Origin: Conyzicola nivalis
GTDB lineage: Bacteria; Actinomycetota; Actinomycetes; Actinomycetales; Microbacteriaceae
Length of the DNA stretch: 64,000 nt
Reading direction: 5' to 3'
Assembly (NCBI RefSeq): GCF_014639655.1
Contig: NZ_BMGB01000001.1
Location: 372,001 to 436,000 of the forward strand
Position 1 is the stretch's first letter, and every line of letters begins with the position of its first letter. A program made the translations under genes and the position numbers. Positions 46,252 to 54,721 of the stretch are shown here, piece after piece. The notes under the pieces are model-generated. The model did not search any database, was not told the origin of the DNA, and was given only the letters and a program-made list of their open reading frames with translations.

Positions 46252-48399
46252 ATGGCCGAACAGGGCCAGCGCCAACGGCGCCAAAGCAGCACCGGCGGAT
46301 CATCCGGCTCGTCGTCCGCGAGGCGTTCCACCCAGCAGCGCCGGGCGCGCGGCGGCGACGACGCCGGCGTGATCCCCGTGCTCGCGCGCGCCGCTCGCGA
46401 GGTCGAGACCGCCGTGCAGAAGGGGCCGCTCAAGCCGGCCAACCGCGCGAGGTTCCAGGTCGCGGCACTGCTGCTGCGCGAGGAACGAGCCCGCGTCAAG
46501 AAAGACCCGGCCCTCACCGAGGCCGAACGCTCGAACGAGCAGAAGCGTCTCGACGGTCTGGCCGGCATCCTGGCCAAGACCGCCGCGCGCGACACCAGCC
46601 TCATCGCCATGCTCGCCGAGGACGCCCCGGTCACCGCCGCCGCGAAGGCGCTGCGTCGCGACCTGCTGCTCGCCGCGGGTGTCGAGCTCAGCCCCGACGA
46701 ACTCATTATCACCACCGAGCCGAAGCCGGTCGACAAGACCGTCGAGAAGCAGGTGGTCCCGCAGTCCGTGCGCCAGATGCAGATGTCGAACCCGTTCCTC
46801 GCGCCCGACTTCAGCGCTCTGCAGCCCAAGCCCGTGCAGGTGAACCGCCTCGCTAACTGGGAGCTCATCGAGCCGCTCTTCCGCGCCTTCGAATACGGCG
46901 CGGGCGGGGGAGCGGCCAGCATGCAGCTTCCCGAGGCCCAGGGTCTCACAACCCCCGGCGGCATCGAGTTGATGCGCCACCAGGCCCGTTTCGTCGAAGA
47001 GGTCAAGCACGGCCATCGCACCTTCCTGCTCGCCGACGAGCCCGGTCTCGGAAAGACGGCACAGGCCCTGCTGGCCGCATCCGTCTCAGGCTCCTACCCC
47101 CTCCTCGTCGTCGTCCCGAACGTCGTCAAGACCAACTGGGCCCGCGAGGTCGAACTCTGGACCCCGTCGCGCACCGCCACGGTCGTGCACGGCGACGGCA
47201 AAGACGTCGACGCCTTCAGCGACGTCGTCATCGTGAACTACGAGGTGCTCGACCGCCACGTCGGCTGGCTCAGCCGCTTCGGCTTCAAGGGCATGGTCGT
47301 CGACGAGGCGCACTTCATCAAGAACCTCAAGAGCGAGCGCAGCAAGAACGTGCTCGCGCTCAGCCGCAGCATCCGGGCCGCGCAGCCCCGCGCGCTCATG
47401 ATGGCGCTCACCGGTACGCCGCTCATCAACGACATCGACGACTTCCGCGCCATCTGGCAGTTCCTCGGCTGGATCGACGACAAGAAGCCGCTCTCGCCGC
47501 TCATGGACAAGCTCGAAGACACCGGGCTCACCCCGGCCGACTTCGGCTTCTTCCCCGAGGCACGGCAGGCCGTCATCGACATGGGAATCGTGCGTCGCAA
47601 GAAGGTGGATGTCGCGGCCGACATCCCCGCGCGTCGCGTCGCCGACATCCCGGTCGAACTCGACGACGACCTCGGACGCACCATCCGTGCCGCCGAGGCC
47701 GCGCTCACCGCGCGCCTCCTGACCACCTACCGCCGCGTGCGCGCCCTCAAACCCGATGCCGAGGTCGACGACCTCGTCCGCGTCGTCGCGCACGCCGAAC
47801 TCGAGGAGTCGAAGGGCGCGAAGACCGGCGACAACGTGTTCACCATGGTGCGCAAGATCGGCCAGGCCAAGGCGGGTCTCGCCGCCGACTACACGGCACA
47901 GCTGGCCCGCAACGTGGGCAAGGTGGTGTTCTTCGCGAAACACATCGATGTGATGGATGCCGCGGAGGCACACTTTGCGAAGGTGGGTCTCACGAGCGTC
48001 TCCATCCGCGGAGACCAGTCGCCCAAGGCGCGCCAGGCCGCGATCGACGCGTTCTCGAACGACCCCGACGTCTCCGTCGTCGTCGCCTCGCTCACCGCGG
48101 CCGGCGTCGGACTCAACCTGCAGGCGGCGTCGAACGTCGTGCTCGCCGAGCTCAGCTGGACGAGCGCCGAGCAGACCCAGGCCATCGACCGCGTGCACCG
48201 CATCGGTCAGGCCCTGCCCGTGACCGCCTGGCGCATCATCGCCGCGCACACGATCGACGCGCGCATCGCCGAGCTGATCGACTCGAAGGCCGGACTGGCA
48301 GCGCGTGCGCTCGACGGTTCCGACGAGGAGATCACGGCCGAGTCGAACATCCAGCTGCAGGCGCTGATGAGCCTGCTGCACGACGCGCTCGACGACTAG
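46252..48399 (+). CDS. SNF2-type DEAD/DEAH helicase
   Basis: 715 residues; ATG 46252 has GAGGAG nine bases upstream and is preferred over the extension to 46159, which would cross the leader hairpins. Ser/Arg/Gln-rich N-terminus, then a helical domain. Helicase motif I is LADEPGLGKTAQALL (Pro for the usual Met), motif II VVDEAHFIKN, motif III ALTGTPLIND, and the C-terminal half ends with AIDRVHRIGQALPVTAWRI (motif VI). Probably a DNA translocase in repair or transcription. Substrate unknown. Confidence 0.92.
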   Translation: MAEQGQRQRRQSSTGGSSGSSSARRSTQQRRARGGDDAGVIPVLARAAREVETAVQKGPLKPANRARFQVAALLLREERARVKKDPALTEAERSNEQKRLDGLAGILAKTAARDTSLIAMLAEDAPVTAAAKALRRDLLLAAGVELSPDELIITTEPKPVDKTVEKQVVPQSVRQMQMSNPFLAPDFSALQPKPVQVNRLANWELIEPLFRAFEYGAGGGAASMQLPEAQGLTTPGGIELMRHQARFVEEVKHGHRTFLLADEPGLGKTAQALLAASVSGSYPLLVVVPNVVKTNWAREVELWTPSRTATVVHGDGKDVDAFSDVVIVNYEVLDRHVGWLSRFGFKGMVVDEAHFIKNLKSERSKNVLALSRSIRAAQPRALMMALTGTPLINDIDDFRAIWQFLGWIDDKKPLSPLMDKLEDTGLTPADFGFFPEARQAVIDMGIVRRKKVDVAADIPARRVADIPVELDDDLGRTIRAAEAALTARLLTTYRRVRALKPDAEVDDLVRVVAHAELEESKGAKTGDNVFTMVRKIGQAKAGLAADYTAQLARNVGKVVFFAKHIDVMDAAEAHFAKVGLTSVSIRGDQSPKARQAAIDAFSNDPDVSVVVASLTAAGVGLNLQAASNVVLAELSWTSAEQTQAIDRVHRIGQALPVTAWRIIAAHTIDARIAELIDSKAGLAARALDGSDEEITAESNIQLQALMSLLHDALDD

Positions 48400-48417
48400 A
48401 AGCCGGCGGTCCGTCGG

Positions 48418-48510
48418 TCACACGACGACGAAGGTTCCGACCGGAAGCCCCGAGAAGGCGACGAGCGCGGTCGCGGCCGCGGTGAGCAGCACGAAGACCA
48501 GTGCGGGTGC
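48418..48510 (-). pseudogene. Relic of a small membrane protein gene
   Basis: Minus-strand frame ending at TGA 48420-48418 encodes APALVFVLLTAAATALVA plus FSGLPVGTFVVV, a clear membrane helix, but is cut off by an in-frame TGA at 48513-48511. Upstream of that stop the same frame continues STGATTGSTARRG, and AGGAG lies further upstream without a usable start codon. Most simply a small (~45-residue) gene with a nonsense change and a lost start; chance cannot be excluded. Confidence 0.35.
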
Positions 48511-48557
48511 TCAGCCGCGTCGCGCCGTCGATCCGGTCGTAGCTCCTGTGGATCTCT

Positions 48558-49724
48558 CTACTTTTCCATGTCCCAGACGCCCCAGTCGAGCACCTGCCAT
48601 TCGATCCAGCCGTTGGCGCGCTCGAGGCGCACCGCGACCTCGGAACTGTTACCGCTTGAGCTGATCGCGGTGCACACGGTCTGCTCGCCGAAGATCACGG
48701 GGGGAGTCGCCGGGCAGGAGACGCTCATGGAGGCTCCGCTGATGAGAAGGGCGTCGCCCTCCACGGAGGCCTCGAGTTGCGAGGTGAACATGGCGGGGAG
48801 AATCGCGATGAGCAGGCCGGGGATGGCGATGACGGAGGCGAGGTGTAGCGCCCCGAGACCGAACCAGACGAGGACCGGGCCTGTGCCGTGCCCCGACTCG
48901 CGGATCACGGAGCGGGCGCGGGCCAGCAGGTAGACCGGCGCGGTGAGGAACGACCAGGTCCAGTGCGCCGGGCGTTCGACGCCCTGCTTCTTCAGCATGC
49001 GGAAGTCCGCGTAGGCGAGCGCGATGACGATCAGGTAGGGCACCGTGAGGATGCCGATGAAGAGGGTGGCGTTGCTCCCCATGCCGAGTGCCGTCAGCAG
49101 CAGCAGGCTGAGCACCAGCTGGAACAGCGGGATCATCGCGATGATCCAGGCGGGAGCGGTGCTGACGAGGGGGGTGTTGCCGGATGCCGCGGCGCCCGTC
49201 CGCGCGTTGCCGGGGTAGCCCGCCCGCGCCGTCGACCGGCGCGTCTCGTACTGCGGTTCGCCACCGCTGCGAATTCCGAAGGGGTCGTCGAGCGGGTCCG
49301 ACGTCGAGGTTCCCGTGGCGAAGGGGCGGGTTGTCGACGCGCCGTCGAACAGCGAGTCGAACGACGGGAGGGGGGACTCGCTCTGAACGCCGGTGCCGCC
49401 GTAGGGGTCGACCGGGGGCGTGGGGAAGTCGTCGACCTTGGTGAACGCGCGGGGAGGTGCGAGTTCGCGGAGGGTGGCGGCGGTCGGTTCGGCCGGGGTG
49501 TTCCGGCGGCGTTCTTCGCGCAGGCGTTCGCGCTCGCGTTCTTCGCGGCGGGTGGGGAGCTCGTCGTCGGCCCAGGCGAACTTCGTGTCCTGCATAACGA
49601 TGGGCTGGCGGGCGGCGGACGTCTGCTCGGTCCACGCATGGTTGTTCCACCAACGCAGTTGCGGAAGACCCAGCGGGTCTGGATACCAGCCAGCAGGCGC
49701 GCCGAACGGATCGTCTTGAGCCAC
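48558..49724 (-). CDS. DUF2510 membrane protein with C-terminal DUF4333-like domain
   Basis: 388 residues from GTG 49724 (GGGGAA upstream). N-terminal DUF2510 motif GWYPDPLGLPQLRWWNNHAW, then ~170 disordered residues rich in Arg/Glu, Thr and Ser, four helices (about 195-310), and an extracytoplasmic end with a Cys pair (SCPATPPVIFGEQTVCTAIS) ending in W-rich WIEWQVLDWGVWDMEK. The tail resembles DUF4333 (tentative). Function unknown; DUF2510 proteins are common in this phylum. Confidence 0.82.
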   Translation of the reverse strand: MAQDDPFGAPAGWYPDPLGLPQLRWWNNHAWTEQTSAARQPIVMQDTKFAWADDELPTRREERERERLREERRRNTPAEPTAATLRELAPPRAFTKVDDFPTPPVDPYGGTGVQSESPLPSFDSLFDGASTTRPFATGTSTSDPLDDPFGIRSGGEPQYETRRSTARAGYPGNARTGAAASGNTPLVSTAPAWIIAMIPLFQLVLSLLLLTALGMGSNATLFIGILTVPYLIVIALAYADFRMLKKQGVERPAHWTWSFLTAPVYLLARARSVIRESGHGTGPVLVWFGLGALHLASVIAIPGLLIAILPAMFTSQLEASVEGDALLISGASMSVSCPATPPVIFGEQTVCTAISSSGNSSEVAVRLERANGWIEWQVLDWGVWDMEK

Positions 49725-49740
49725 GTTGTTGTTCCCCTTT

Positions 49741-49775
49741 TCGGAAGCTACTCTTCCGACTTGTTGATGAGTATA
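49741..49775 (-). promoter_or_regulatory. Promoter and leader hairpin of the DUF2510 gene
   Basis: Minus-strand -10 TATACT (49775-49770), the consensus hexamer. The leader then forms TCGGAAG (49759-49753 on the minus strand) with CTTCCGA (49747-49741), a 7-bp hairpin ahead of the ribosome-binding site. Confidence 0.5.
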
Positions 49776-49928
49776 GGGAGGCGCCAACCGCAAGCGCATC
49801 ATTTCTCACGTTGTGTACCCACCCCCAAAGCCGGGGGGTGTAAACCGCACAAAGACGGGGATCGCGGTTAAGGCGGGGCACGAACCCGTCCGTTCACGTG
49901 TGGGTCACCCGCCGTTCCCACCGGTAGC

Positions 49929-49953
49929 TAGGCTGCTATGACAGTCGAAGGAG
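49929..49953 (+). promoter_or_regulatory. aspA promoter and ribosome-binding site
   Basis: TAGGCT (49929-49934) as -10 box and GAAGGAGA (49947-49954) seven bases before GTG 49961. The rest of the 236-bp gap (49725-49960) holds the divergent DUF2510 promoter and a CCCCC/GGGGG hairpin near 49833-49847; nothing else recognised. Confidence 0.45.
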
Positions 49954-49960
49954 ATTGATC

Positions 49961-51472
49961 GTGACCACCCAAAATTCCCCCACCCGTACGGAAACCGATT
50001 CCCTAGGCTCGCTGGAGATCCCCGCGCAGGCCTACTGGGGCATCCACACAGCGAGGGCGCTCGAGAACTTCCCGATCACCAGGCGCGCGATCGCGAACTA
50101 TCCCGACCTCATCCGCGCCCTTGCCCGGGTGAAGCAGGCGGCGGCGCGCGCCAACGCGCAGATCGGCGTTCTGTCGAAGGAGAAAGCCGACGTGATCGAC
50201 CGGGTCTGCGAGGAGATCGTCGGGGGAGCGCTGCACCGTGAGTTCTGCGTTGGAGTCATCCAGGGCGGCGCGGGAACCAGCACCAACATGAATACCAACG
50301 AGGTGATCGCCAACCGCGGCCTCGAGATCATGGGCTACGAGCGTGGCGACTACGCCCGCCTGCACCCGATCGACGACGTGAACCGCAGCCAGAGCACGAA
50401 CGACGTCTACCCGACGGCGATCAAGCTCGCGATGGTCTTCGGTATCCAGCGCCTGCTCGCCGAGCACCGCCTGCTCACCGCGTCGTTCACCCGTAAGGGT
50501 GCGGAGTTCAACGAGATCCTCAAGGTGGGACGCACGCAGCTGCAGGACGCGGTGCCGATGACGCTGGGCCAGGAGTTCCGCGGCTTCGCCCACACCCTGG
50601 CCGAGGACTACGACCGGCTCGGCGAGACCATCAAGTGGCTCAACGAGATCAACATGGGTGCCACGGCGATCGGCACCGGTATCACCGCCGACTCCCGCTA
50701 CGCCGACGCCGTGCGCGAGCAGCTCATCGGAGTCACGGGAATCCCGATGGAGACCGCCCCCGACCTCATCGAGGCCACGAGCGACGCGGGCATCTTTATG
50801 ACGGTGAGCGGAACCCTCAAGCGCGCCGCCGTGAAGCTCTCCAAAATCTGCAACGACCTGCGCCTGCTCAGCTCCGGCCCGCAGGCCGGCATCGGCGAGA
50901 TCAACCTGCCGCCGCGTCAGGCGGGGTCGTCGATCATGCCGGGCAAGGTGAACCCGGTGATCCCCGAGGTCGTCAACCAGGTCGCCTTCAGCGTGATCGG
51001 TGCGGATGCCACGGTGACGGCCGCTGCCGAGGCGGGGCAACTGCAGCTCAACGCCTTCGAACCGGTGATCGCCCACTCGATCCTGCAGTCGCTCGCCTGG
51101 ATGACGAAGGCCTGCTACACGCTGCGAGTGAACTGCATCGACGGCATCACGCCGAACATCGGCAAGCTCGCGCAGCAGGTGGAGTCGTCGGTGGGCGTCG
51201 TCACGGCGCTCACGCCGTTCATCGGGTACGCGGCATCCGCGAACCTGGCCCACACCGCGCTGACGACCAATGCCTCGATCGCCGACCTCGTCGTCGCGGC
51301 GGGGCTGATGACGAAGTCGGACGTGCAGCGTGTGCTGTCGCCCGAGCGACTCAGCGGAATGGTGCCGACGACCTCGGCGATAACCACGATCGACGTCGCC
51401 TCGCTCGAGGCGCAGGCGGCGCGGACCCACGAGCCCCGCGCCACCGAGACGGTCGCCCCGACTGAGCCCTAG
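49961..51472 (+). CDS. aspA: Aspartate ammonia-lyase
   Basis: 503 residues; GTG 49961 preferred over TTG 49955 by ribosome-site spacing. Fumarase/aspartase superfamily: GSSIMPGKVNPVIPE signature with catalytic Ser loop, THr/His region GRTQLQDAVPMTLGQEF, and STNDVYPTAIK. Converts L-aspartate to fumarate and ammonia. SxxND and LHPIDDVNRSQS favour aspartase over fumarase C. C-terminal ~30 residues are an extra Ala/Glu-rich tail. Its stop begins an in-frame tandem stop cassette shared with the convergent gene. Confidence 0.93.
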   Translation: MTTQNSPTRTETDSLGSLEIPAQAYWGIHTARALENFPITRRAIANYPDLIRALARVKQAAARANAQIGVLSKEKADVIDRVCEEIVGGALHREFCVGVIQGGAGTSTNMNTNEVIANRGLEIMGYERGDYARLHPIDDVNRSQSTNDVYPTAIKLAMVFGIQRLLAEHRLLTASFTRKGAEFNEILKVGRTQLQDAVPMTLGQEFRGFAHTLAEDYDRLGETIKWLNEINMGATAIGTGITADSRYADAVREQLIGVTGIPMETAPDLIEATSDAGIFMTVSGTLKRAAVKLSKICNDLRLLSSGPQAGIGEINLPPRQAGSSIMPGKVNPVIPEVVNQVAFSVIGADATVTAAAEAGQLQLNAFEPVIAHSILQSLAWMTKACYTLRVNCIDGITPNIGKLAQQVESSVGVVTALTPFIGYAASANLAHTALTTNASIADLVVAAGLMTKSDVQRVLSPERLSGMVPTTSAITTIDVASLEAQAARTHEPRATETVAPTEP

Positions 51473-51511
51473 TTCACCGAGCCCTAGACCTTGGGGGCCG
51501 AGCCCTGATTC
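51461..51511. repeat. Tandem stop cassette after aspA, in-frame version
   Basis: ACTGAGCCCTAGTTC (51461), ACCGAGCCCTAGACC (51476), six inserted bases, GCCGAGCCCTGATTC (51497). Plus stops TAG 51470, TAG 51485 and TGA 51506 share one frame. Minus-strand TAG at 51484 terminates the convergent gene, with a second at 51469 in the same frame. Confidence 0.8.
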
Positions 51512-52107
51512 GCAGAAGCCGGGCCCTCGAGCTCGTCGTCGTCTTCGTCGTCGTCGAGTTCGAGGGCGCGGTCGCGGGCTTCGCCCACCGAGAGGGTCGC
51601 GCGCTCGACGGCCTCTTCGCCGCGGTCTTTGAGGTCGGCGGCCGTCTTCGCGACCTGGTCCTTCACGTCGTCGGCGGCGCCGCTGACGCGGTCTGCCACG
51701 TCTTTCGCGGTGGCGGAGGTCTTGTTCGCGACGTCCTTCGCGGTAGCGGAGGTCTTGTTCGCGACGTCTTTCGCGGTGGTGGAGGTCTTGTTCGCGACGT
51801 CTTTCGCGGTGGCGGAGGTCTTGTTCGCGACGTCTTTCGCGGTGGCGGAGGTCTTGTCGGCGATGTCCTTCGCCGTCGCGGCGGTCTTCGTCGCGACGTC
51901 TTTGGCCACGGTTTCGGCGCGGTCGCGGATGATGGGCGCCTGGGTGCGCGCGTAGATCTCGACGTCGTCGCGCACCTTGGCGACGCGCGGGTCTTGCCAG
52001 TAGTGCGCGGCGGTGGCCTTGATCCTGTCGTACTTCTCACGGCCGGCGCGCGCGCCGAGGACGTAGCCGATGCCGAGGCCGGTCAGGAGGAGGAGTTTGC
52101 GCTTCAT
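51484..52107 (-). CDS. YtxH-like protein with seven LEA-type 11-residue repeats
   Basis: 207 residues. A hydrophobic N-terminal segment (KLLLLTGLGIGYVLGARAG) of YtxH/DUF3618 type, then at residues 68-144 seven tandem 11-mers of consensus AKDVANKTSAT (bases 51676-51906, 33-nt period), a helical linker, and an acidic tail (ELDDDEDDDELEG). The repeat resembles group 3 LEA proteins and other 11-mer amphipathic helices associated with desiccation, membrane or stress protection. The near-identical DNA repeats suggest recent expansion. Function not assigned. Confidence 0.82.
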   Translation of the reverse strand: MKRKLLLLTGLGIGYVLGARAGREKYDRIKATAAHYWQDPRVAKVRDDVEIYARTQAPIIRDRAETVAKDVATKTAATAKDIADKTSATAKDVANKTSATAKDVANKTSTTAKDVANKTSATAKDVANKTSATAKDVADRVSGAADDVKDQVAKTAADLKDRGEEAVERATLSVGEARDRALELDDDEDDDELEGPASANQGSAPKV

Positions 52108-52154
52108 GCCTCCACCCTAACCAGCAACACCGTCATCGGCCATCGCGACCGTGA

Positions 52155-54647
52155 TCAACCCTCCACTTTCACGTCGGCGACCTCTTTGTCGGGGCGCCAG
52201 CCGCGCCAGCTCGGCTGCCGCAGCCGTCTGGTGGGGGTCCACTCGGCGAATTCCACCTCGCCGACGAGCTTCGGGCTCACCCACACGGCGTCGCGAGCGT
52301 CGGCGGTGGGCACGTCGACCACGGCGCTCGTCTTGCGCGCGAGTTTCTTGAGCCGCGGCATCATCTCGTCGAGCGCGCGGTCGTCGAAGCCGGTGCCGAC
52401 GCGCCCCACGTAGCGGATGCCGTCACCCTCCGGCACGCCCATGAGCAGCGATCCCACGCGCCGGGCCCGCGACCCGTGGCCGGGACGCCAGCCGACGATC
52501 ACGACCTCCTGCGCCCGGTGGTGCTTGAGCTTCAACCAGGTGCGGGAACGCACGCCGGGCGAGTAGCGGCCGTCGAGCTTCTTCGCCATCACACCCTCGA
52601 GCCCGAGCGAGCCGCTGCTCTCCATCGCGGCGGCGAGATCGCCGTCGAACACCGGCGGCACCTGGATCACAGCGTCGGGGTGCACCGTCTCCTCGAGCAC
52701 CGCCCGCCTGTCCACGTATTCGCGGCGCATCAGTCCGGTGCCGTCGCGCTCGAGGATGTCGAAGACCATGAACGTGGCCGGGATGCTCTTGGCCGCCTTG
52801 TCGACGTCGGCCTGCTTGCGCAGGTGCATGCGGCCCTGCAGCAGTGAGAAGTCGGGGCGTCCGCGTTTGTCGAGTGCCACGATCTCGCCGTCGAGCACCG
52901 CATCACCGTCGACCGCCTCCACGAGCGCGCCCAGCTCGGGATAGCTCACCGAGATGTCGACGCCGTTGCGGCTGAACAGCCTCAGCTCGCCGGCACGCAC
53001 CTCGGCGATCGCGCGCACCCCGTCCCACTTCATCTCGAACGCCCAGTCGCTCTCGTCGTCGAAGGCCGCCTCTGTGGTGCTGCCCAGGGTGGCGAGCATC
53101 GGCGAGGGCGGCTTCGATCCCGACCGCGCGGGTGCCGCGCGGTCGGCCTTCCCGCGCGCGGCGGGCGCCGTGTCATCCGGGGCCGCGTCCTTCGGCGGGT
53201 CTGCGGGCTGTTCCTTCATCAGGTGGATCAGCCAGTTGTTCTCGGCGCGGCCCTCCCCGCCGGAGTGGATCAGGGCGTAGCGGTGCGTGCCGTGCTTCTC
53301 GCCGTGCAGCACCGCGATCACCTCTTCGCCGTCGCGCCATTTCTCGAGCTCGTAGGTTCCGGCGTCCCAGATGGTGACCTCGCCCGCGCCGTACTCGCCC
53401 GTGGGGATGCGGCCCTCGAAGCTGCCGTACTCGAGCGGGTGGTCCTCGGTCTGCACCGCGAGGTGGTTCGTCTTCGAGTCGGTCGGCACGCCCTTCGGCA
53501 GCGCCCAGCTGACGAGCACACCGTCGTGTTCGAGGCGGAAGTCGTAGTGCAGCCGCCTGGCGTGGTGCTCCTGGATGACGAACGAGAAGCCGTCGGAGGG
53601 CTCGGCCGCCTCGGCGGGCACGGGCTCGGGCGTCTTCGACCCGTCGCGCATGCTGCGGTACTTCTCGAGCCGGTCTGTGCCCGTCGACGCTGCCCCGGCC
53701 GCCACGAATCCCGCCATGCGCTCCGGGGTCGGCTCGAGGGACGCCAGGTGACCGGCCGTCAGTCCCTCGAGCGGGTCGCCGTTCTTCGCCACCCGCGCGA
53801 GCACCTCGGTGTACTCGAGCTGCGCGAAGTTCTTGCCCGCGAGTTCCCGCCAGGTGCGCGGCGCCGCCACGGTCGGCCGTTCGCGGCCACGCAGCGAATA
53901 GGGCACGATCGTGGTCTTGTTGCCGTTGTTCTGGCTCCAGTCGACGAGCACGCGGCCGTCGCGCAACGACTTTTTCATGTCGCTGACGACGAGATCCGGA
54001 TGGTCGGCTTCCAGCACCCTGGCGAGTTCGTGGGCGACCGTTGCGACCTCGTCGCTCGTCTGCTTGCCGTCGAGCGCCGCGTAGAGATGGATGCCCTTGC
54101 TGCCGCTCGTCACGGGCAACGGGTCGAGGCCCATGCCGGCGAGGATCTCGCGGGCGAAGCGGGCGACCTCGGCGCACTCGGCGAGGCCGACGCCGGGACC
54201 GGGGTCGAGGTCGAGCACGAGGCGGTCGGGGTTCTTCTGTGTCCCGGTGCGGCCGAACTGCCACTGCGGGACGTGGATCTCGAGGGCCGCGATCTGCGCG
54301 AGCCAGGTGAGAGTCGCGAGGTCGTTGACCAACGGGTACTCGTTGGTGTGCTCCTTGTGGGCGATAGCGCGGCGCTTCACCCAGCTGGGGGTGGAGTCGT
54401 CGAGGTTCTTCTGGAAGAACACCTGCCCCGGATCATCCGCGGTCCCCACCCCGTGCACCCAGCGTTTGCGCGTCGCGGGACGGTTGGCCGCGTGGGGGAT
54501 GAGGAACTCGGCAATGCGGGCGTAGTAGTCGATGACGTCGCGCTTGGTCGTTCCGGTCGAGGGGTAGAGCACTTTGTCGAGATTGGTGAGTTTGACGCGG
54601 TGGCCGTCGACGGAGACGACCTGGTCTTCTGCGGTGCTGGCTGCCAT
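52155..54647 (-). CDS. ligD: Multifunctional end-joining DNA ligase LigD
   Basis: 830 residues from ATG 54647. Domain order polymerase-phosphoesterase-ligase as in mycobacteria. Polymerase (~15-290): LVLDLDPGPGVGLAE with metal Asp pair, TSGSKGIHLY, VDWSQNNGNKTT. 3'-phosphoesterase (~350-460): FVIQEHHARRLHYDFRLE, EYGSFEGRIPTGEYG. ATP-dependent ligase (~510-830): adenylated Lys540 in EMKWDGVRA, DGEIVALD, and the OB domain with RSRTWLKLKHH. Works with Ku in non-homologous end joining. Divergent from ku with a 74-bp gap. Confidence 0.96.
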   Translation of the reverse strand: MAASTAEDQVVSVDGHRVKLTNLDKVLYPSTGTTKRDVIDYYARIAEFLIPHAANRPATRKRWVHGVGTADDPGQVFFQKNLDDSTPSWVKRRAIAHKEHTNEYPLVNDLATLTWLAQIAALEIHVPQWQFGRTGTQKNPDRLVLDLDPGPGVGLAECAEVARFAREILAGMGLDPLPVTSGSKGIHLYAALDGKQTSDEVATVAHELARVLEADHPDLVVSDMKKSLRDGRVLVDWSQNNGNKTTIVPYSLRGRERPTVAAPRTWRELAGKNFAQLEYTEVLARVAKNGDPLEGLTAGHLASLEPTPERMAGFVAAGAASTGTDRLEKYRSMRDGSKTPEPVPAEAAEPSDGFSFVIQEHHARRLHYDFRLEHDGVLVSWALPKGVPTDSKTNHLAVQTEDHPLEYGSFEGRIPTGEYGAGEVTIWDAGTYELEKWRDGEEVIAVLHGEKHGTHRYALIHSGGEGRAENNWLIHLMKEQPADPPKDAAPDDTAPAARGKADRAAPARSGSKPPSPMLATLGSTTEAAFDDESDWAFEMKWDGVRAIAEVRAGELRLFSRNGVDISVSYPELGALVEAVDGDAVLDGEIVALDKRGRPDFSLLQGRMHLRKQADVDKAAKSIPATFMVFDILERDGTGLMRREYVDRRAVLEETVHPDAVIQVPPVFDGDLAAAMESSGSLGLEGVMAKKLDGRYSPGVRSRTWLKLKHHRAQEVVIVGWRPGHGSRARRVGSLLMGVPEGDGIRYVGRVGTGFDDRALDEMMPRLKKLARKTSAVVDVPTADARDAVWVSPKLVGEVEFAEWTPTRRLRQPSWRGWRPDKEVADVKVEG

Positions 54648-54653
54648 ACCACC

Positions 54654-54659
54654 ATCGTG
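54654..54659 (-). promoter_or_regulatory. -10 box CACGAT of ligD
   Basis: Minus-strand CACGAT, six bases before ATG 54647, as at the DUF2330 gene. Confidence 0.4.
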
Positions 54660-54721
54660 GCGGGGGCCCGCCCGACGCGGAAGGCATTGCCCCGGCGCGC
54701 GGGGGTGTGTTCACTTGCCTT

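Noticed and set aside
49938-49958. Six-codon upstream ORF (MTVEGD) before aspA
   Set aside because: Its ATG is only three bases after TAGGCT and its codons coincide with the ribosome-binding site GAAGGAGA; more likely chance.
51676-51906. 33-nt tandem array as a possible CRISPR
   Set aside because: Units are contiguous without spacers, in frame within a coding sequence, and translate to a regular 11-mer repeat.
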